A stretch of DNA of 64,000 nt from Anaeropeptidivorans aminofermentans (GCF_940670685.1 NZ_OW711693.1:2666001-2730000), one strand, 5' to 3'; shown: positions 1 through 8,400, numbered from the stretch's first letter. Made by a program: numbers and translations. The notes: generated from the sequence alone by a model not told the origin.

Positions 1-2
1 AT

Positions 3-434
3 GTAGCAAAATTTATGATATGGGACACCCATAAATCTATTGACGATACCATTGAATGGCTGAAAATAGAAGTAGAAAATATTAACAGCAACTATCATTA
101 CGGCTGGGGATTCGTACTAAAGGAAACCGGGGAATTATTTGGTTCCGGGGGCATAAACTTTAAAGATGAACTGGACTGCTATGAACTGGGATATAATATT
201 ATGAAAAAATATTGGGGGCAGGGTCTGACAACAGAAGCAGGAAAAGCTATGTTAGACTTCGCTGTAAACACTTTAGGAGAGAAAAGGTTCTTTTGCAGGC
301 ATGCAGTTGATAATATAGGGTCAAAAAAAGTTATGACCAAGCTTGGATTTGAATATTTTGGGGACAGCTCATATACGAGTTTTAGCGGTGAAAAGCATTT
401 TTTAAGTAAGGATTACTTTCTAAATATTAAATAG
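3..434 (+). CDS. GNAT family N-acetyltransferase (RimJ/RimL type), 5' end outside window
   Basis: The frame is open from base 3 through the first in-window ATG (base 15) without a stop, and the residues before that ATG (VAKF) fit the family, so the true start lies upstream. Visible is the C-terminal part of a GNAT domain: a strand with GGINF, then GYNIMKKYWGQGLTTEA, matching the acetyl-CoA loop Q/R-x-x-G-x-G/A, then NIGSKKVMTKLGFEYFG, the usual late motif of RimJ/RimL-like enzymes. Such proteins move an acetyl group from acetyl-CoA to an amine; the substrate cannot be read from sequence. No terminator was seen directly behind it. Confidence 0.85.
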   Translation, partial: VAKFMIWDTHKSIDDTIEWLKIEVENINSNYHYGWGFVLKETGELFGSGGINFKDELDCYELGYNIMKKYWGQGLTTEAGKAMLDFAVNTLGEKRFFCRHAVDNIGSKKVMTKLGFEYFGDSSYTSFSGEKHFLSKDYFLNIK

Positions 435-623
435 CCTTGACGCTGTAACTTATATATTGTGTATCTTGAAATAATATTAGTCAAGAAGAAGTTTTGGCCG
501 GTATATTTTAATAACATAAATAAAAAGGCTAATAGCTATGATAGAAAAACAGAAGATTTTAACCCTTAAATTAATAAGGCATCCTTATCTTAAAACAATA
601 CACCGCCTCAAAGGAGAAAACAC

Positions 624-989
624 ATGGATATGCACGTAAAAGAAATTAACGGTTTAAAAATAGTCTCAATATGCAGTAATGAAAAGCTGATTGTTGATTC
701 TCAATCTGCTCTTGATTTTATAGCAAGCATAAGCTATGAAACAAGCTGCAGCCGTATCGCCATAAATAAAGAGGCCCTATCAGATGATTTCTTTATTTTA
801 AGCACAGGCCTTGCAGGAGAAGTATTGCAGAAGTTTATTAATTATCATATTAAGTTTGCTGTTACAGGGAATTTTTCAAAATATACAAGTAAACCCTTAA
901 AGGATTTTATATATGAATGCAATAAGGGCAAGGATATTTTCTTTGTCTCAACAGAAGACGAGGCTTTAGAAAAATTAAGCAGGAGCTAA
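624..989 (+). CDS. DUF4180 domain protein
   Basis: A 121-residue protein covering a whole DUF4180 domain: an N-terminal strand, the YETSCSRIAINKEALSDDFF block, the TGLAGEVLQKFINY helix and the C-terminal FIYECNKGKDIFFV block are as in that family. No catalytic residues are known for the family and no function can be assigned. The protein has no signal peptide or membrane segment and should be cytosolic. Start: ATG eight bases behind AAAGGAG. It is a single-gene unit, since its stop codon lies inside a strong terminator. The family assignment is from recognition of conserved blocks, not from a search. Confidence 0.8.
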   Translation: MDMHVKEINGLKIVSICSNEKLIVDSQSALDFIASISYETSCSRIAINKEALSDDFFILSTGLAGEVLQKFINYHIKFAVTGNFSKYTSKPLKDFIYECNKGKDIFFVSTEDEALEKLSRS

Positions 990-1005
990 CAGCTCCTGCT
1001 TTTTT
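978..1005 (+). terminator. Rho-independent terminator overlapping the DUF4180 stop codon
   Basis: AGCAGGAGCT pairs with AGCTCCTGCT across a 3-base loop, followed by a run of six T. The TAA stop of the DUF4180 gene starts at the last base of the left arm and covers part of the loop, so translation ends inside the hairpin. Confidence 0.9.
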
Positions 1006-1182
1006 AATGAAATCTTTATTATAAAAACTATAAAATACATTTATACTAAGATATTCATAGCCGTTAGGTAGTGTAGGCGTCCACCTAATGTATAATATTC
1101 CGATGATGGAAAAATCGCTTTTTCTTTGGATTTAACTATACCCGGTATATAAAGAATTCTAAAGAAAATGCGTATTTTAAAC

Positions 1183-2403
1183 TTAGCTTTCTGCAAATAA
1201 GTTAAGGTCCATCTTCCACTTAAGGACTCTTATGGCCGCCTGATTGATCATTTCTTCGTCTACTGTTCCGTCTTTTACGGCATTGATTACAGCGGGAATC
1301 TGAGTTTCATAGTCTGTTGCTATAATTAAATCGTTTCCTGCCAATATAGCTTTTACTGCGGCTTCTTCATTTCCTGTGTATTTTTTTATGGCTTCCATGG
1401 CAAGATCATCGGTCATGATTACGCCGTTAAAATTCAATTCATTTCTGAGTATTTCATGGGCCCTTTCAGAAAGTGAAGCCGGATAATCTTTATCTATGGC
1501 AGTAACAATATTATGAGAAACTAAAATGCTTCCTGCGCCGGCGGTAATTCCCGCCTTAAAGGGAAGAAAATCATTATTTTCAAATTGGGCATAGTCTCTT
1601 TCATCAACAGCAATTTCCGTATGGGTATCTATATTATTTCCGTAACCGGGAAAATGCTTAAGGGTTGCGCCTATTTTCTCTTGAGTCATGGCTGAAACTA
1701 CAGTTTTTACATATTCTGAGGTTTCCTCAGCCCCTTTTCCAAAGGAGCGCCTGTAAATAAAATTATTGGGGTCTGTAGATACATCGCATACAGGGGCAAG
1801 GTTTACATTAATTCCAAGATTTTTAAGAAACTGAGATTTTTCAACCGTATCCTTTTCTATAAGCTCATATCCCCCCTCATTATATAAGCTTTGAGATGAT
1901 TTAAAAGGAGTGGAGCGAAACGCAGGATATTTGCTTACTCTATTCACGTCTCCCCCCTCCTCGTCAACGCCTATAAGTAAAGGTATGGGGGAATTATTCT
2001 GATATTCACTTATTGTATTTTTTATGCTTTCTGCAGTCTCATTTTCAAAATCCACCCCGAAAAGAATAATTCCGCCAAGGTGATAAGCTTTTAAATCGTT
2101 TAAGGCCGTCTCTTTTTTATGCCTTACAAAAAACAATTGGCCTACCTTTTCTTCTAAGCTCATAGTCTCTAGTATTTCTTTGGCTTTATCCGGCTCTTCT
2201 GTAATTTCTGTATTCTCTGGTTCCTGGGATTGCGATTCTGTAGGCGCTTCACTATTTTCTTCTTTCTCCTGAAAATCTTCTGAAGGTTCTTCCAATGGAA
2301 GGGCTGTATTCGTCTCTTCTGAAATGCCCTTTGGATTGCTGTTGCAGCCTATAAAAATGATTTGAGCAAATATAATAAAAAGTATTAAAATAAGTTTTTT
2401 CAT
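1183..2403 (-). CDS. nagZ: Glycoside hydrolase family 3 lipoprotein, NagZ-like beta-N-acetylhexosaminidase
   Basis: A 406-residue lipoprotein. Signal peptide residues 1-19 and lipobox FIGC put Cys20 at the mature N-terminus. Residues 21-75 are a Glu/Ser/Pro-rich linker, then comes one GH3 barrel. GVDEEGGDVNR (146-156), KHFPGYGNNIDTH (249-261) and TDDLAM (331-336) are visible. The Asp259-Thr-His261 pair matches the His/Asp acid-base dyad of NagZ enzymes, and TDD carries the nucleophile. NagZ-type enzymes remove terminal GlcNAc from muropeptides; anchoring outside the membrane, as in Bacillus, points to wall turnover. It lacks the extra C-terminal domain of long B. subtilis NagZ. Expressed alone. 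Confidence 0.88.
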   Translation of the reverse strand: MKKLILILFIIFAQIIFIGCNSNPKGISEETNTALPLEEPSEDFQEKEENSEAPTESQSQEPENTEITEEPDKAKEILETMSLEEKVGQLFFVRHKKETALNDLKAYHLGGIILFGVDFENETAESIKNTISEYQNNSPIPLLIGVDEEGGDVNRVSKYPAFRSTPFKSSQSLYNEGGYELIEKDTVEKSQFLKNLGINVNLAPVCDVSTDPNNFIYRRSFGKGAEETSEYVKTVVSAMTQEKIGATLKHFPGYGNNIDTHTEIAVDERDYAQFENNDFLPFKAGITAGAGSILVSHNIVTAIDKDYPASLSERAHEILRNELNFNGVIMTDDLAMEAIKKYTGNEEAAVKAILAGNDLIIATDYETQIPAVINAVKDGTVDEEMINQAAIRVLKWKMDLNLFAES

Positions 2404-2448
2404 AGTATCTCCTGTATTAATCGTAGATTTAGTTGTGAATTTTTATGT

Positions 2449-2988
2449 TTATAATATCCCCTTAAAGACGGATTTCAAATCCTCTATAATATTCTTAACT
2501 GAATATCCGTCATTATAAAACAACCACCTTATTGTAGTCAATATCACTGAAGCATATAAGCTGCTATGATAATCTGCAATAATCTCTTCAGTTTTATGCT
2601 CTTTAAGTAAATATTCCTTGCAGCTTTCTTTAAGAAGCAATTCAAAGTCCCTGTATACATTGATTGTATCCGTCTCTATTTTCCATAAGGATAATATATA
2701 GAATTTCTGCTGAATTAAATAAGCATATATTTTTTAAACTACATAAACCAAATCCTGGTCTTCCATTTCTTTAAAGCGGTCTTTCAAATAGGATTTAGCC
2801 TGCTGAATATATTCATCAGAAAGCTGCTCCGCAAGGTCGTATTTATCCTTATAGTATTTATAAAATGTTGGACGTTTAATTAAGGCTGTATCTATAATGT
2901 TTTGGACAGTTATGTCTTTAAAGCTCTTGTTTTCAAGTAAATATACAAAGCTTTCCTTTACATTTTTCTTGGTTTTTATCACTCTCAA
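2449..2988 (-). pseudogene. TetR/AcrR family regulator interrupted by one in-frame TAA
   Basis: One continuous frame of 178 sense codons runs from ATG 2988 to the stop at 2449, broken once by TAA at 2734-2736 after residue 84. Residues 1-55 are a TetR DNA-binding domain (VKESFVYLLENKSFKDITVQ, then RPTFYKYYKDKYDL). Everything behind the stop reads on in the same frame and looks like a TetR ligand-binding domain (AYLIQQKFYIL, then LLLKESCKEYLLKE and SVILTTIRWLFYNDGYSV). The length without the stop is normal for TetR. No frameshift is needed. It may be a true nonsense mutation or an assembly error. The second half has an ATG at 2640 but no convincing ribosome binding site. Confidence 0.85.
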
Positions 2989-3257
2989 ATCTGTTTTTTA
3001 TCCATAACCGGCACCTTCATGCAATCATAATGATAGGGTTTATATGTTTGCAATATAATAAATCTGCCTGTATTTCCAATGATAAACCACAGATGCTTCT
3101 ATTCTGTTGCTTATCATATCATATACAGATATTTAATGGTTGCAGTAGTTTTTTAAATACATAATACTGTAAATAATAAAGGGCTGTCATTTAATTCACA
3201 GAATATATTTTTGTTCTTTTGGCGGTCAATAAATTATATTAATTCAGAGAGGCATCT

Positions 3258-3605
3258 ATGGTTAAAAAACTCGTATTTTTAGAGCATCTCATACTATTTT
3301 TATATCTTTTATATACATATTTTTCTTCGGGATTTAGTATTCTGCTTTTTATCGTTCTTTTCTTTCTTCCAGACGCTGCAATTATATTTTATAAGATAAA
3401 TGATAAAATAGGAAGCTTTGCTTATAATTTAATCCATACCCATTCCATACCGTTAGCGCTGCTTATTATAAATTATATATTTTTAAACACTCTATTATTG
3501 CACTCTGTTTGTATTATTTGGTTATCTCATATTGCAATGGATAGATTTTTAGGCTTTGTTTTAAAATACAAGGATTTTAAGGATATTCACATGCAAAGGA
3601 TATAA
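3258..3605 (+). CDS. DUF4260 family small membrane protein
   Basis: A 115-residue very hydrophobic protein with about four membrane-spanning stretches (roughly 5-20, 25-42, 62-78 and 80-92). Family blocks seen: LEHLILFLYLLYTYF at the N-terminus, FFLPDAA, YNLIHTHSIPLALL, and IIWLSHIAMDRFLGFVLKY near the end. The conserved PD, H-T-H and H-x-x-x-DR residues are typical of DUF4260. Function is unknown. AGAGAGG stands ahead of the ATG. It is flanked by unrelated genes and looks monocistronic. Confidence 0.8.
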   Translation: MVKKLVFLEHLILFLYLLYTYFSSGFSILLFIVLFFLPDAAIIFYKINDKIGSFAYNLIHTHSIPLALLIINYIFLNTLLLHSVCIIWLSHIAMDRFLGFVLKYKDFKDIHMQRI

Positions 3606-3759
3606 TTGCTTACATGCAGCCTTCGTTGAAGCTTCTGAATTTATTAAAAATAACAGTATTTCCATAACTTTCATTAAAGTTAAAAATTAAAACTACACAT
3701 ATATCTGTATCCTCTCATAGAATAGGTAAGAATATAAAAATTTTAAGGAGGATAAATAT

Positions 3760-4758
3760 ATGTCCACGCACTTTGAGTCTCTGGAAACAACTGTCCCTGA
3801 AAATCTTCACCGATTACCGACGGAGGTGGACACAGATTTCCAGCGTCTTATAGAATTTATAAAAGATAAGGACGTAGATGAAATTAAAAAAGCTATTATC
3901 CGTAATCTGAACCATTTTAATAAAACGAATCCCCAACTTTACAGAAATTCAATAAATTATTATAACGATTATAATAATCTTTGGGGAAAATACTATCCGG
4001 AAGAAGGTAATTATGAGCTTGTAGACAACAGAGCCGACGCACTGGTGAATCATCTTGAAGATTTCAAGTGGCTTTATCCTTTGCTTAAAGACTACCGCTC
4101 AAAAAAAATATTAGTGAACATACTCTATTATTGGCTTATGTCTGACCCTAAAAGAATAGAAGGCATATACGACAGAACTTATAGGCAGTATTTTGACCTT
4201 GACATTGTGAAATGCGATGAAAATGAAGTGTTTGTCGACATAGGCGGATATATCGGAGATAGTATTGTCGATTACACAAGGGCCTTTGGAAAGGATTGTT
4301 ATAAGAGAATTTACTCTTATGAAATCGTATCTAAAAATATTGAATATATAGAAAAAAACGTAAAGATATTTGAGCTTGATAATATTATTATCAATAAAAA
4401 AGGCGCCGGCAGCAAAAACGGAACCATGTATATTTCTTCCGATGACATATCCTCCATCAACCAGCTTGCAGAAAGCGGAAAATATGCCATTCCTGTAGTT
4501 AAAATTGACGACGATATAGAAGAAGATGTGACTTTTATAAAAATGGATATCGAAGGCGGCGAAGAAGAAGCTCTTTTAGGCTGTATCCAAAAAATAAAGG
4601 ATAACCACCCGAAGCTCGCCTTAAGCATATATCATAATCACAAGGATATGTGGAAGCTCCCAAGAATAATTTACGATGCCGACCCCACATATAATTTCTA
4701 TATCCGGTATTATGGCTCCTCTATTCTGCCGACAGAATATGTTATTTATGCCATTTAA
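3760..4758 (+). CDS. FkbM family SAM-dependent methyltransferase
   Basis: 332 residues. The C-terminal half is an FkbM methyltransferase domain: the SAM-binding glycine motif VDIGGYIGDS (159-168), the acidic end of the next strand (YSYE), and IKMDIEGGEEEALLG (260-274), which is the family signature. FkbM proteins methylate hydroxyl groups of sugars or secondary metabolites. The first 150 residues are helical, unlike the short N-terminus of simple FkbM enzymes, and may bind the acceptor. No glycosyltransferase or polyketide genes lie next to it, so the substrate is open. AAGGAGG precedes the ATG with good spacing. Confidence 0.85.
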   Translation: MSTHFESLETTVPENLHRLPTEVDTDFQRLIEFIKDKDVDEIKKAIIRNLNHFNKTNPQLYRNSINYYNDYNNLWGKYYPEEGNYELVDNRADALVNHLEDFKWLYPLLKDYRSKKILVNILYYWLMSDPKRIEGIYDRTYRQYFDLDIVKCDENEVFVDIGGYIGDSIVDYTRAFGKDCYKRIYSYEIVSKNIEYIEKNVKIFELDNIIINKKGAGSKNGTMYISSDDISSINQLAESGKYAIPVVKIDDDIEEDVTFIKMDIEGGEEEALLGCIQKIKDNHPKLALSIYHNHKDMWKLPRIIYDADPTYNFYIRYYGSSILPTEYVIYAI

Positions 4759-4800
4759 TTTGCTTATTTATATAAATCACCAAGCAAACTTAAAAAATTA

Positions 4801-4827
4801 TATAAGCGTAAGCTTATAAGCAGTTTT
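4801..4827 (+). terminator. Weak terminator-like hairpin behind the FkbM gene
   Basis: TATAAGC and GCTTATA pair across GTAA and are followed after a short gap by five T. The stem is short and A/T-rich, so this is only a possible terminator. Confidence 0.4.
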
Positions 4828-4885
4828 TAAGTGAGCATTTCCTTATAGGTAACAAACAGGTTTTCAAATTTGTTATCTATAGCAA

Positions 4886-5114
4886 ATTTGAAATTAAACA
4901 GTAATAAAAATCGTATATCTTATGCTTAGTGAACCTGGAAACACTTACAGGGAAACTGTTAAAGTATTTTCAGGCGAACGCCCCCTTATAGCCAACAAAG
5001 ATATTTTAATCTTTGTTGGCTATGAATGACTTAAACATAGCCATTCTATATGTTTAAACCGTTTATGAAAAATAGATTTTTATTGCATCCTTCTGTGAAA
5101 TTTACTTTATAAGA
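4886..5114 (+). repeat. Family B intergenic repeat, copy 1
   Basis: A modular element: a block with AAACAGTAATAAAAATCG, a stretch with ACCTGGAAAC and TTTTCAGG, a strong hairpin in which TAGCCAACAAAG pairs with CTTTGTTGGCTA (about 4986-5021), a hairpin built on TTAAACATAG and TATGTTTAAA, and an end block that reads TTTTTATTGCATCCTTCTG and AAATTTACTTTAT. Bases 5031-5113 are repeated in opposite orientation at 17286-17370 with about six mismatches. The element fills the gap between the FkbM gene and the DJ-1 gene. Confidence 0.85.
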
Positions 5115-5143
5115 CAACTTCTTGATAAAATAATACGCCTTTA

Positions 5144-5177
5144 TTTAAGCCCCCTGCTTTAAAGCGGGGGGCTTAAA
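5144..5177 (-). terminator. Perfect GC-rich hairpin behind the DJ-1/PfpI gene
   Basis: A long stem in which TTTAAGCCCCC pairs with its complement around a central TTTAAA. It lies twelve bases behind the stop of the minus-strand DJ-1 gene. The T tract on that strand is interrupted, so it may act as a terminator or as an mRNA 3'-end protector. Confidence 0.65.
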
Positions 5178-5188
5178 TTTATACCGCT

Positions 5189-5767
5189 TTAACGAACAGC
5201 ACCGTTTTGGAAATTATCAAACCATTGATTGATTTCCTCATCACTGTCAACTTTTAAAATCTTAAAAATTTCATAGGCAAATTCCACTGCCGCCGTTTCA
5301 TTGGCTGTAATAAAGCCTTGGTCATAAACTACTTGGGCAGGTATATAGAGTTTTTCTCCCTCATATCCTTTTACCCCCTGAAATAGCTCTAAAGAATCGC
5401 CTGTATGCCTTATGTTGTTAAGAAATCCCTGCTTACATAGAAAATAGGTTGCTCCGCATATGGCAGCAACGGGAATATTAAAACTTCGAACCTTTTTAAC
5501 AAACGCCCCTATTTCATCGTAATCATTTTCTTCCCATGAAAGGCCGCCGGGAATAATAAGCATAGAAAGGTGGTCAAAATTATTATAATCCTTAATACTA
5601 AAATCTACTGCGGCTTTTATGCCGCCCATGGATACCTTATTATCTGTATCTATGCCAATGGTTTTCACCTTATAATCCGAAAATGAATTTGCTACAGCAA
5701 TAGCGTAGCTTGCTTCCCAATCACACCAGCGATCTGTCAAAAGAAGCAGTATCTCATTTTTATTCAC
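5189..5767 (-). CDS. DJ-1/PfpI family protein
   Basis: 192 residues from the GTG at 5767. That start has GGAGGT five bases ahead, while the upstream ATG at 5782 lies before this ribosome binding site. The fold is a class I glutamine-amidotransferase-like DJ-1/PfpI domain: Glu18 in DWEAS, LIIPGG (70-75) and the nucleophile elbow AAICGAT with Cys104. These three features form the active site of DJ-1 superfamily members such as protein deglycases and PfpI peptidases. The exact reaction cannot be decided from sequence; DUF-type clostridial relatives are often called glutamine amidotransferases without proof. Single gene with a hairpin behind it. Confidence 0.85.
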   Translation of the reverse strand: MNKNEILLLLTDRWCDWEASYAIAVANSFSDYKVKTIGIDTDNKVSMGGIKAAVDFSIKDYNNFDHLSMLIIPGGLSWEENDYDEIGAFVKKVRSFNIPVAAICGATYFLCKQGFLNNIRHTGDSLELFQGVKGYEGEKLYIPAQVVYDQGFITANETAAVEFAYEIFKILKVDSDEEINQWFDNFQNGAVR

Positions 5768-5957
5768 GGCGCACCTCCACATTTCATCTTTATTTTCATT
5801 GTCATGCTTATTAAATCAATGGGAAATAAGCTTAACCTTTTTTAAGTTTATTTTCTATATTAAAAATCATACTACATTTTCTTCTGTTGAATCAATAAAA
5901 ATATGCATTGGGCTTGCTTTTTCCTTTCCATAAAGCCTATACTGTCTTTGCCTTTTG

Positions 5958-6111
5958 CGCTTATATAGTAAATTTAAAATTAAGCAGTAACAAAACCCTA
6001 TATTCACGCAAACCTCAAAATGTACCGTCTCCGAATAAAATTCGTGTTTTTGAGTCTATAGTGAATAGGTTTTGTTACTTCTTTATGGGAAGAGTACTAT
6101 ACTTATAAAAC
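5958..6111. repeat. Family A palindromic repeat, copy 1
   Basis: Begins with TATAGTAAATTT, the inverted end found at other copies. The outer arms GTAACAAAACC and GGTTTTGTTAC (with TATTCAC/GTGAATA next to them) enclose an inner stem CTCAAAA/TTTTTGAG and an innermost CGAAT/ATTCG. The right end is more worn. An open frame of 66 codons runs through it but is only a by-product of the palindrome. Confidence 0.85.
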
Positions 6112-6163
6112 TTGAAAGCTGCCTTTTTATTTTTAAGTTTAATAAGTTTCCCTTCAATCTATA

Positions 6164-6199
6164 AGGCAATAAACTTGGTCTTTTTCAAGTTTATTGCCT
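6164..6199. repeat. Perfect 14-bp inverted repeat (family B hairpin module)
   Basis: AGGCAATAAACTTG pairs with CAAGTTTATTGCCT across eight bases. The same AATAAACTT hairpin recurs as GCCAATAAACTT/AAGTTTGTTGGC at 17416-17441 inside family B copy 2. Apart from this and the family A copy, the gap between the DJ-1 and sigma-factor genes shows nothing else clear. Confidence 0.7.
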
Positions 6200-6298
6200 A
6201 TATATCTTCCTTCTGGGATAAATTCTAATAATAAAATAGGAATCTGTTAAAACTTTTCATAGGGGATAATGGTCTTAACAGTATAAGGAGGGAATCAA

Positions 6299-6778
6299 AT
6301 GACGACGAATAAAATGTTTGAAGACTATATATCCATAAATATTGACAGGATATACCGCTTTGCCTATACCTTTACCCGTAACAGAGAAGATGCGGAGGAT
6401 ATAGTCAACGACAGCGTAATAAAGGCTCTTAATTCTTTAAAAACCCTCAGAAACACCGACGTGATGGGCCCTTGGTTTTACCGTATCGTTACAAATACGG
6501 CAATAACCTATCTGAGAAAGAAAAACCGTATCGTATATCTGGATCCGGCGGATATGGAAGAGGCCCTTACGGAAAATGAGAATTTTGATCATTTAGATTT
6601 TGAGGAAATTATAGATAAGCTTGATTACAAATATAAAAGTGTTTTGGTCCTTAGATTCTTCGAGGATATGCCTTTATCGGATATCGCTTTTATTCAAAGT
6701 GAAAATTTAAATACAATAAAGACGAGATTATATAGAGCATTAAAGCTGTTAAAAATTGAAATGGAGGCTTCGATATGA
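6299..6778 (+). CDS. ECF-type RNA polymerase sigma factor (SigV/SigW-like)
   Basis: 159 residues. Region 2 is complete: IYRFAYTFTRNREDAEDIVND (18-38) and VMGPWFYRIVTNTAITYLRKKNR. The region 4 helix-turn-helix spans YKSVLVLRFFEDMPLSDIAFIQ to NTIKTRLYRALKLLK (about 110-152). It has no regulatory domain. The stop overlaps the start of the next gene, an RsiV-like anti-sigma factor, so the pair is translationally coupled. Such pairs usually answer cell-envelope stress and often activate their own promoter. An ATG eight bases behind AAGGAGGG sets the start. Confidence 0.92.
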   Translation: MTTNKMFEDYISINIDRIYRFAYTFTRNREDAEDIVNDSVIKALNSLKTLRNTDVMGPWFYRIVTNTAITYLRKKNRIVYLDPADMEEALTENENFDHLDFEEIIDKLDYKYKSVLVLRFFEDMPLSDIAFIQSENLNTIKTRLYRALKLLKIEMEASI

Positions 6779-7653
6779 ATAAGAAATTAGAAGACATGAA
6801 AGAAGATTATATGAATATAAAAGCGTCCGATGAATTGAAATTAAGAGTTTCTGAAACTATAAATAAATATAACAATAAAACAGTTAAAAAAAGGTCTGCG
6901 GCAGGAATTGCGGCAGGAGTTGCCATCGCATTGGTAGCGACCTTAAATTTAAATGAATCCTTTGCTTCTACCCTATCGGAAGTTCCCGGTATGAGCGGTA
7001 TCGTCAAAGTGCTTACTTTGGGCAAATACTCCTTTAAAGACGGAGGCTATGAGATTAATATCGTAACACCCAGAATCGAAGGCCTTCTTGATAAAGAGCT
7101 TGAAGATAAAATAAATCAGGATTTTAAAGAAAACGCCGATTCTGTAATTGCAGCCTTTGAAGAAGACGTAAGAGCACTTAAAGAAAAATACCCGGGAGAA
7201 AATGTTCATTTCGGAATGGACTCAGGCTATCTCATAAAAACCGATAATGATGATTACCTTGCCATAGATGTATATTTAGTGAATACTGTAGGCTCCTCCT
7301 CAACAATTCATAAATTTTATACCATAGATAAGAAAAATGGAACCGTCGTCACTTTAGAATCCTTATTTAAGCCCGATGCCGATTACGTTGAGGTTTTAAA
7401 TAAATATCTGCTGGAAGAAATGAAAAGGCAAAATGAAATAGAACCGGACACCTATTGGATAGACCATGAAAGTATGTCATCCTTTGAAAGCATCCGAAAG
7501 GACCAGGGATTTTATATTAATTCCGACGGTAAAATCGTCATTTGCTTTGATAAATACGAAATAGCCCCAGGCTATATCGGCTCTCCTGAATTTGTTATTC
7601 CTGATGAGGTTATAAAAGACATTATCAATCATAACTACCGGCTTAGCCGGTAG
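6775..7653 (+). CDS. RsiV-like membrane anti-sigma factor with DUF3298-type domain
   Basis: 292 residues. The cytosolic N-terminus (1-40) would bind the sigma factor, residues 41-58 span the membrane, and the rest is extracytoplasmic. VPGMSGIVKVLTLGKYSF follows the membrane segment as in clostridial RsiV proteins. The part after residue 150 (FYTIDKKNGTVVTLESLF, then FYINSDGKIVICFDKYEIAPG) is the DUF3298 fold, which in Bacillus RsiV binds lysozyme and triggers proteolysis. The start overlaps the sigma-factor stop by four bases. The last residues (NYRLSR) are encoded inside a hairpin that may belong to the neighbouring IS element, so the native C-terminus may have been changed. Confidence 0.88.
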   Translation: MNKKLEDMKEDYMNIKASDELKLRVSETINKYNNKTVKKRSAAGIAAGVAIALVATLNLNESFASTLSEVPGMSGIVKVLTLGKYSFKDGGYEINIVTPRIEGLLDKELEDKINQDFKENADSVIAAFEEDVRALKEKYPGENVHFGMDSGYLIKTDNDDYLAIDVYLVNTVGSSSTIHKFYTIDKKNGTVVTLESLFKPDADYVEVLNKYLLEEMKRQNEIEPDTYWIDHESMSSFESIRKDQGFYINSDGKIVICFDKYEIAPGYIGSPEFVIPDEVIKDIINHNYRLSR

Positions 7654-7724
7654 TTTGCTCTGCCCCTATAAGGGGCTCTTACTGGCATGCGTCTGAGGAC
7701 GCATCGAAGCGGTTTGCCAACCGC
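7634..7724. repeat. Tandem hairpins at the IS200 3' side, first one overlapping the anti-sigma stop codon
   Basis: Four stems follow each other: ACTACCGGC/GCCGGTAGT (7634-7654, containing the TAG stop of the anti-sigma gene), GCCCC/GGGGC (7662-7676), ATGCGTC/GACGCAT (7687-7704) and GCGGTT/AACCGC (7709-7724). One or more should be the right-end recognition hairpin of the element. The first could double as the terminator of the sigma/anti-sigma operon, although a T tract is poor. Confidence 0.7.
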
Positions 7725-7738
7725 ATTTACTTCCCAAT

Positions 7739-7754
7739 AACCGCTAAAGCGGTT
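7739..7754 (-). terminator. Hairpin directly behind the IS200 transposase stop
   Basis: AACCGC and GCGGTT pair across TAAA immediately behind the tnpA stop codon on the minus strand. It probably ends the transposase transcript or protects it; there is no T tract. Confidence 0.5.
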
Positions 7755-8227
7755 TATTTTTTATTTCCTTTCACTGGCTCCCCCGTAAACGGGTCAATAT
7801 ATTCTAACAATGAAATTTGATCTGCTACTTTATCTTCTTGTATTTGATTTCTAATGTATTCTTCTATTTTTTTCGCATTTTTACCTACTGTATCAACATA
7901 ATATCCTCTACACCAGAAATGTCTATTCCCATATTTATATTTTAAATTTGCATGTCTATCGAATATTATTAAAGAACTCTTTCCTTTCAAATATCCCATT
8001 ATCTCTGATACACTATATTTAGGTGGTATTCTGACTAACATGTGTATATGGTCACTACAACATTCTGCTTCTATTATTTCTATACCTTTTCTTTCACATA
8101 ATTCTCTAAGTATCTTTCCTATATCCGCCTTTAATCTTCCATAAATTATTTGTCTTCGATACTTTGGAGCAAATACCAGATGATATTTACATTCCCAGGT
8201 TGTATGTGATAAACTATTTTTGTCCAT
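7754..8227 (-). CDS. tnpA: IS200-type Y1 (HUH) transposase TnpA
   Basis: 157 residues from the ATG at 8227, which has GGAGG eight bases ahead; the GTG at 8236 touches the ribosome binding site and is rejected. KYHLVFAPKYRR opens the Y1 domain, DHIHMLVRIPP carries the His-x-His metal motif, and GYYVDTVG carries the catalytic tyrosine near residue 123. Length and motifs are those of a complete, likely active enzyme. It cuts and joins single-stranded DNA next to end hairpins. In IS200 elements expression is usually kept low by RNA structure at the start codon. Confidence 0.93.
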   Translation of the reverse strand: MDKNSLSHTTWECKYHLVFAPKYRRQIIYGRLKADIGKILRELCERKGIEIIEAECCSDHIHMLVRIPPKYSVSEIMGYLKGKSSLIIFDRHANLKYKYGNRHFWCRGYYVDTVGKNAKKIEEYIRNQIQEDKVADQISLLEYIDPFTGEPVKGNKK

Positions 8228-8361
8228 CGGACACACCTCCTATGATCTAATAATTGTGGTTGGCAAACCCACTTTATTTTATCACAGGGGGTATTTTTCT
8301 TGAAGCTAAAGCATTTTCCCTCCACCTGCATAGCAGGTGGTTTATTGTATGAGATACAATT

Positions 8362-8400
8362 AAAAGGTGCGGCAAAATATATTTTGCCGCACCTTTTTTT
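8362..8400 (-). terminator. Terminator behind gpr, possibly bidirectional
   Basis: AAAAGGTGCGGCAAAAT pairs perfectly with ATTTTGCCGCACCTTTT across two bases. It starts at the gpr stop codon, and T runs are present on both strands. Confidence 0.85.

Larger units (their letters stand above)
7634..8345 (-). mobile_element. IS200/IS605-type insertion sequence carrying only tnpA
   Basis: A single Y1 transposase gene is flanked by subterminal hairpins, as expected for this family, which has no terminal inverted repeats. On the transposase 5' side, CCACCTGC/GCAGGTGG pair at 8322-8340. On its 3' side lie five hairpins in a row between 7634 and 7754. Exact ends cannot be fixed without an empty site; the left boundary could be anywhere from about 7634 to 7690. 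The element sits between rsiV-like and gpr genes, both pointing towards it. There is no tnpB. Confidence 0.8.

Noticed and set aside
5908-6108. Open frame of 66 codons, plus strand
   Set aside because: It runs through the family A palindrome, has no ribosome binding site and no protein-like pattern.
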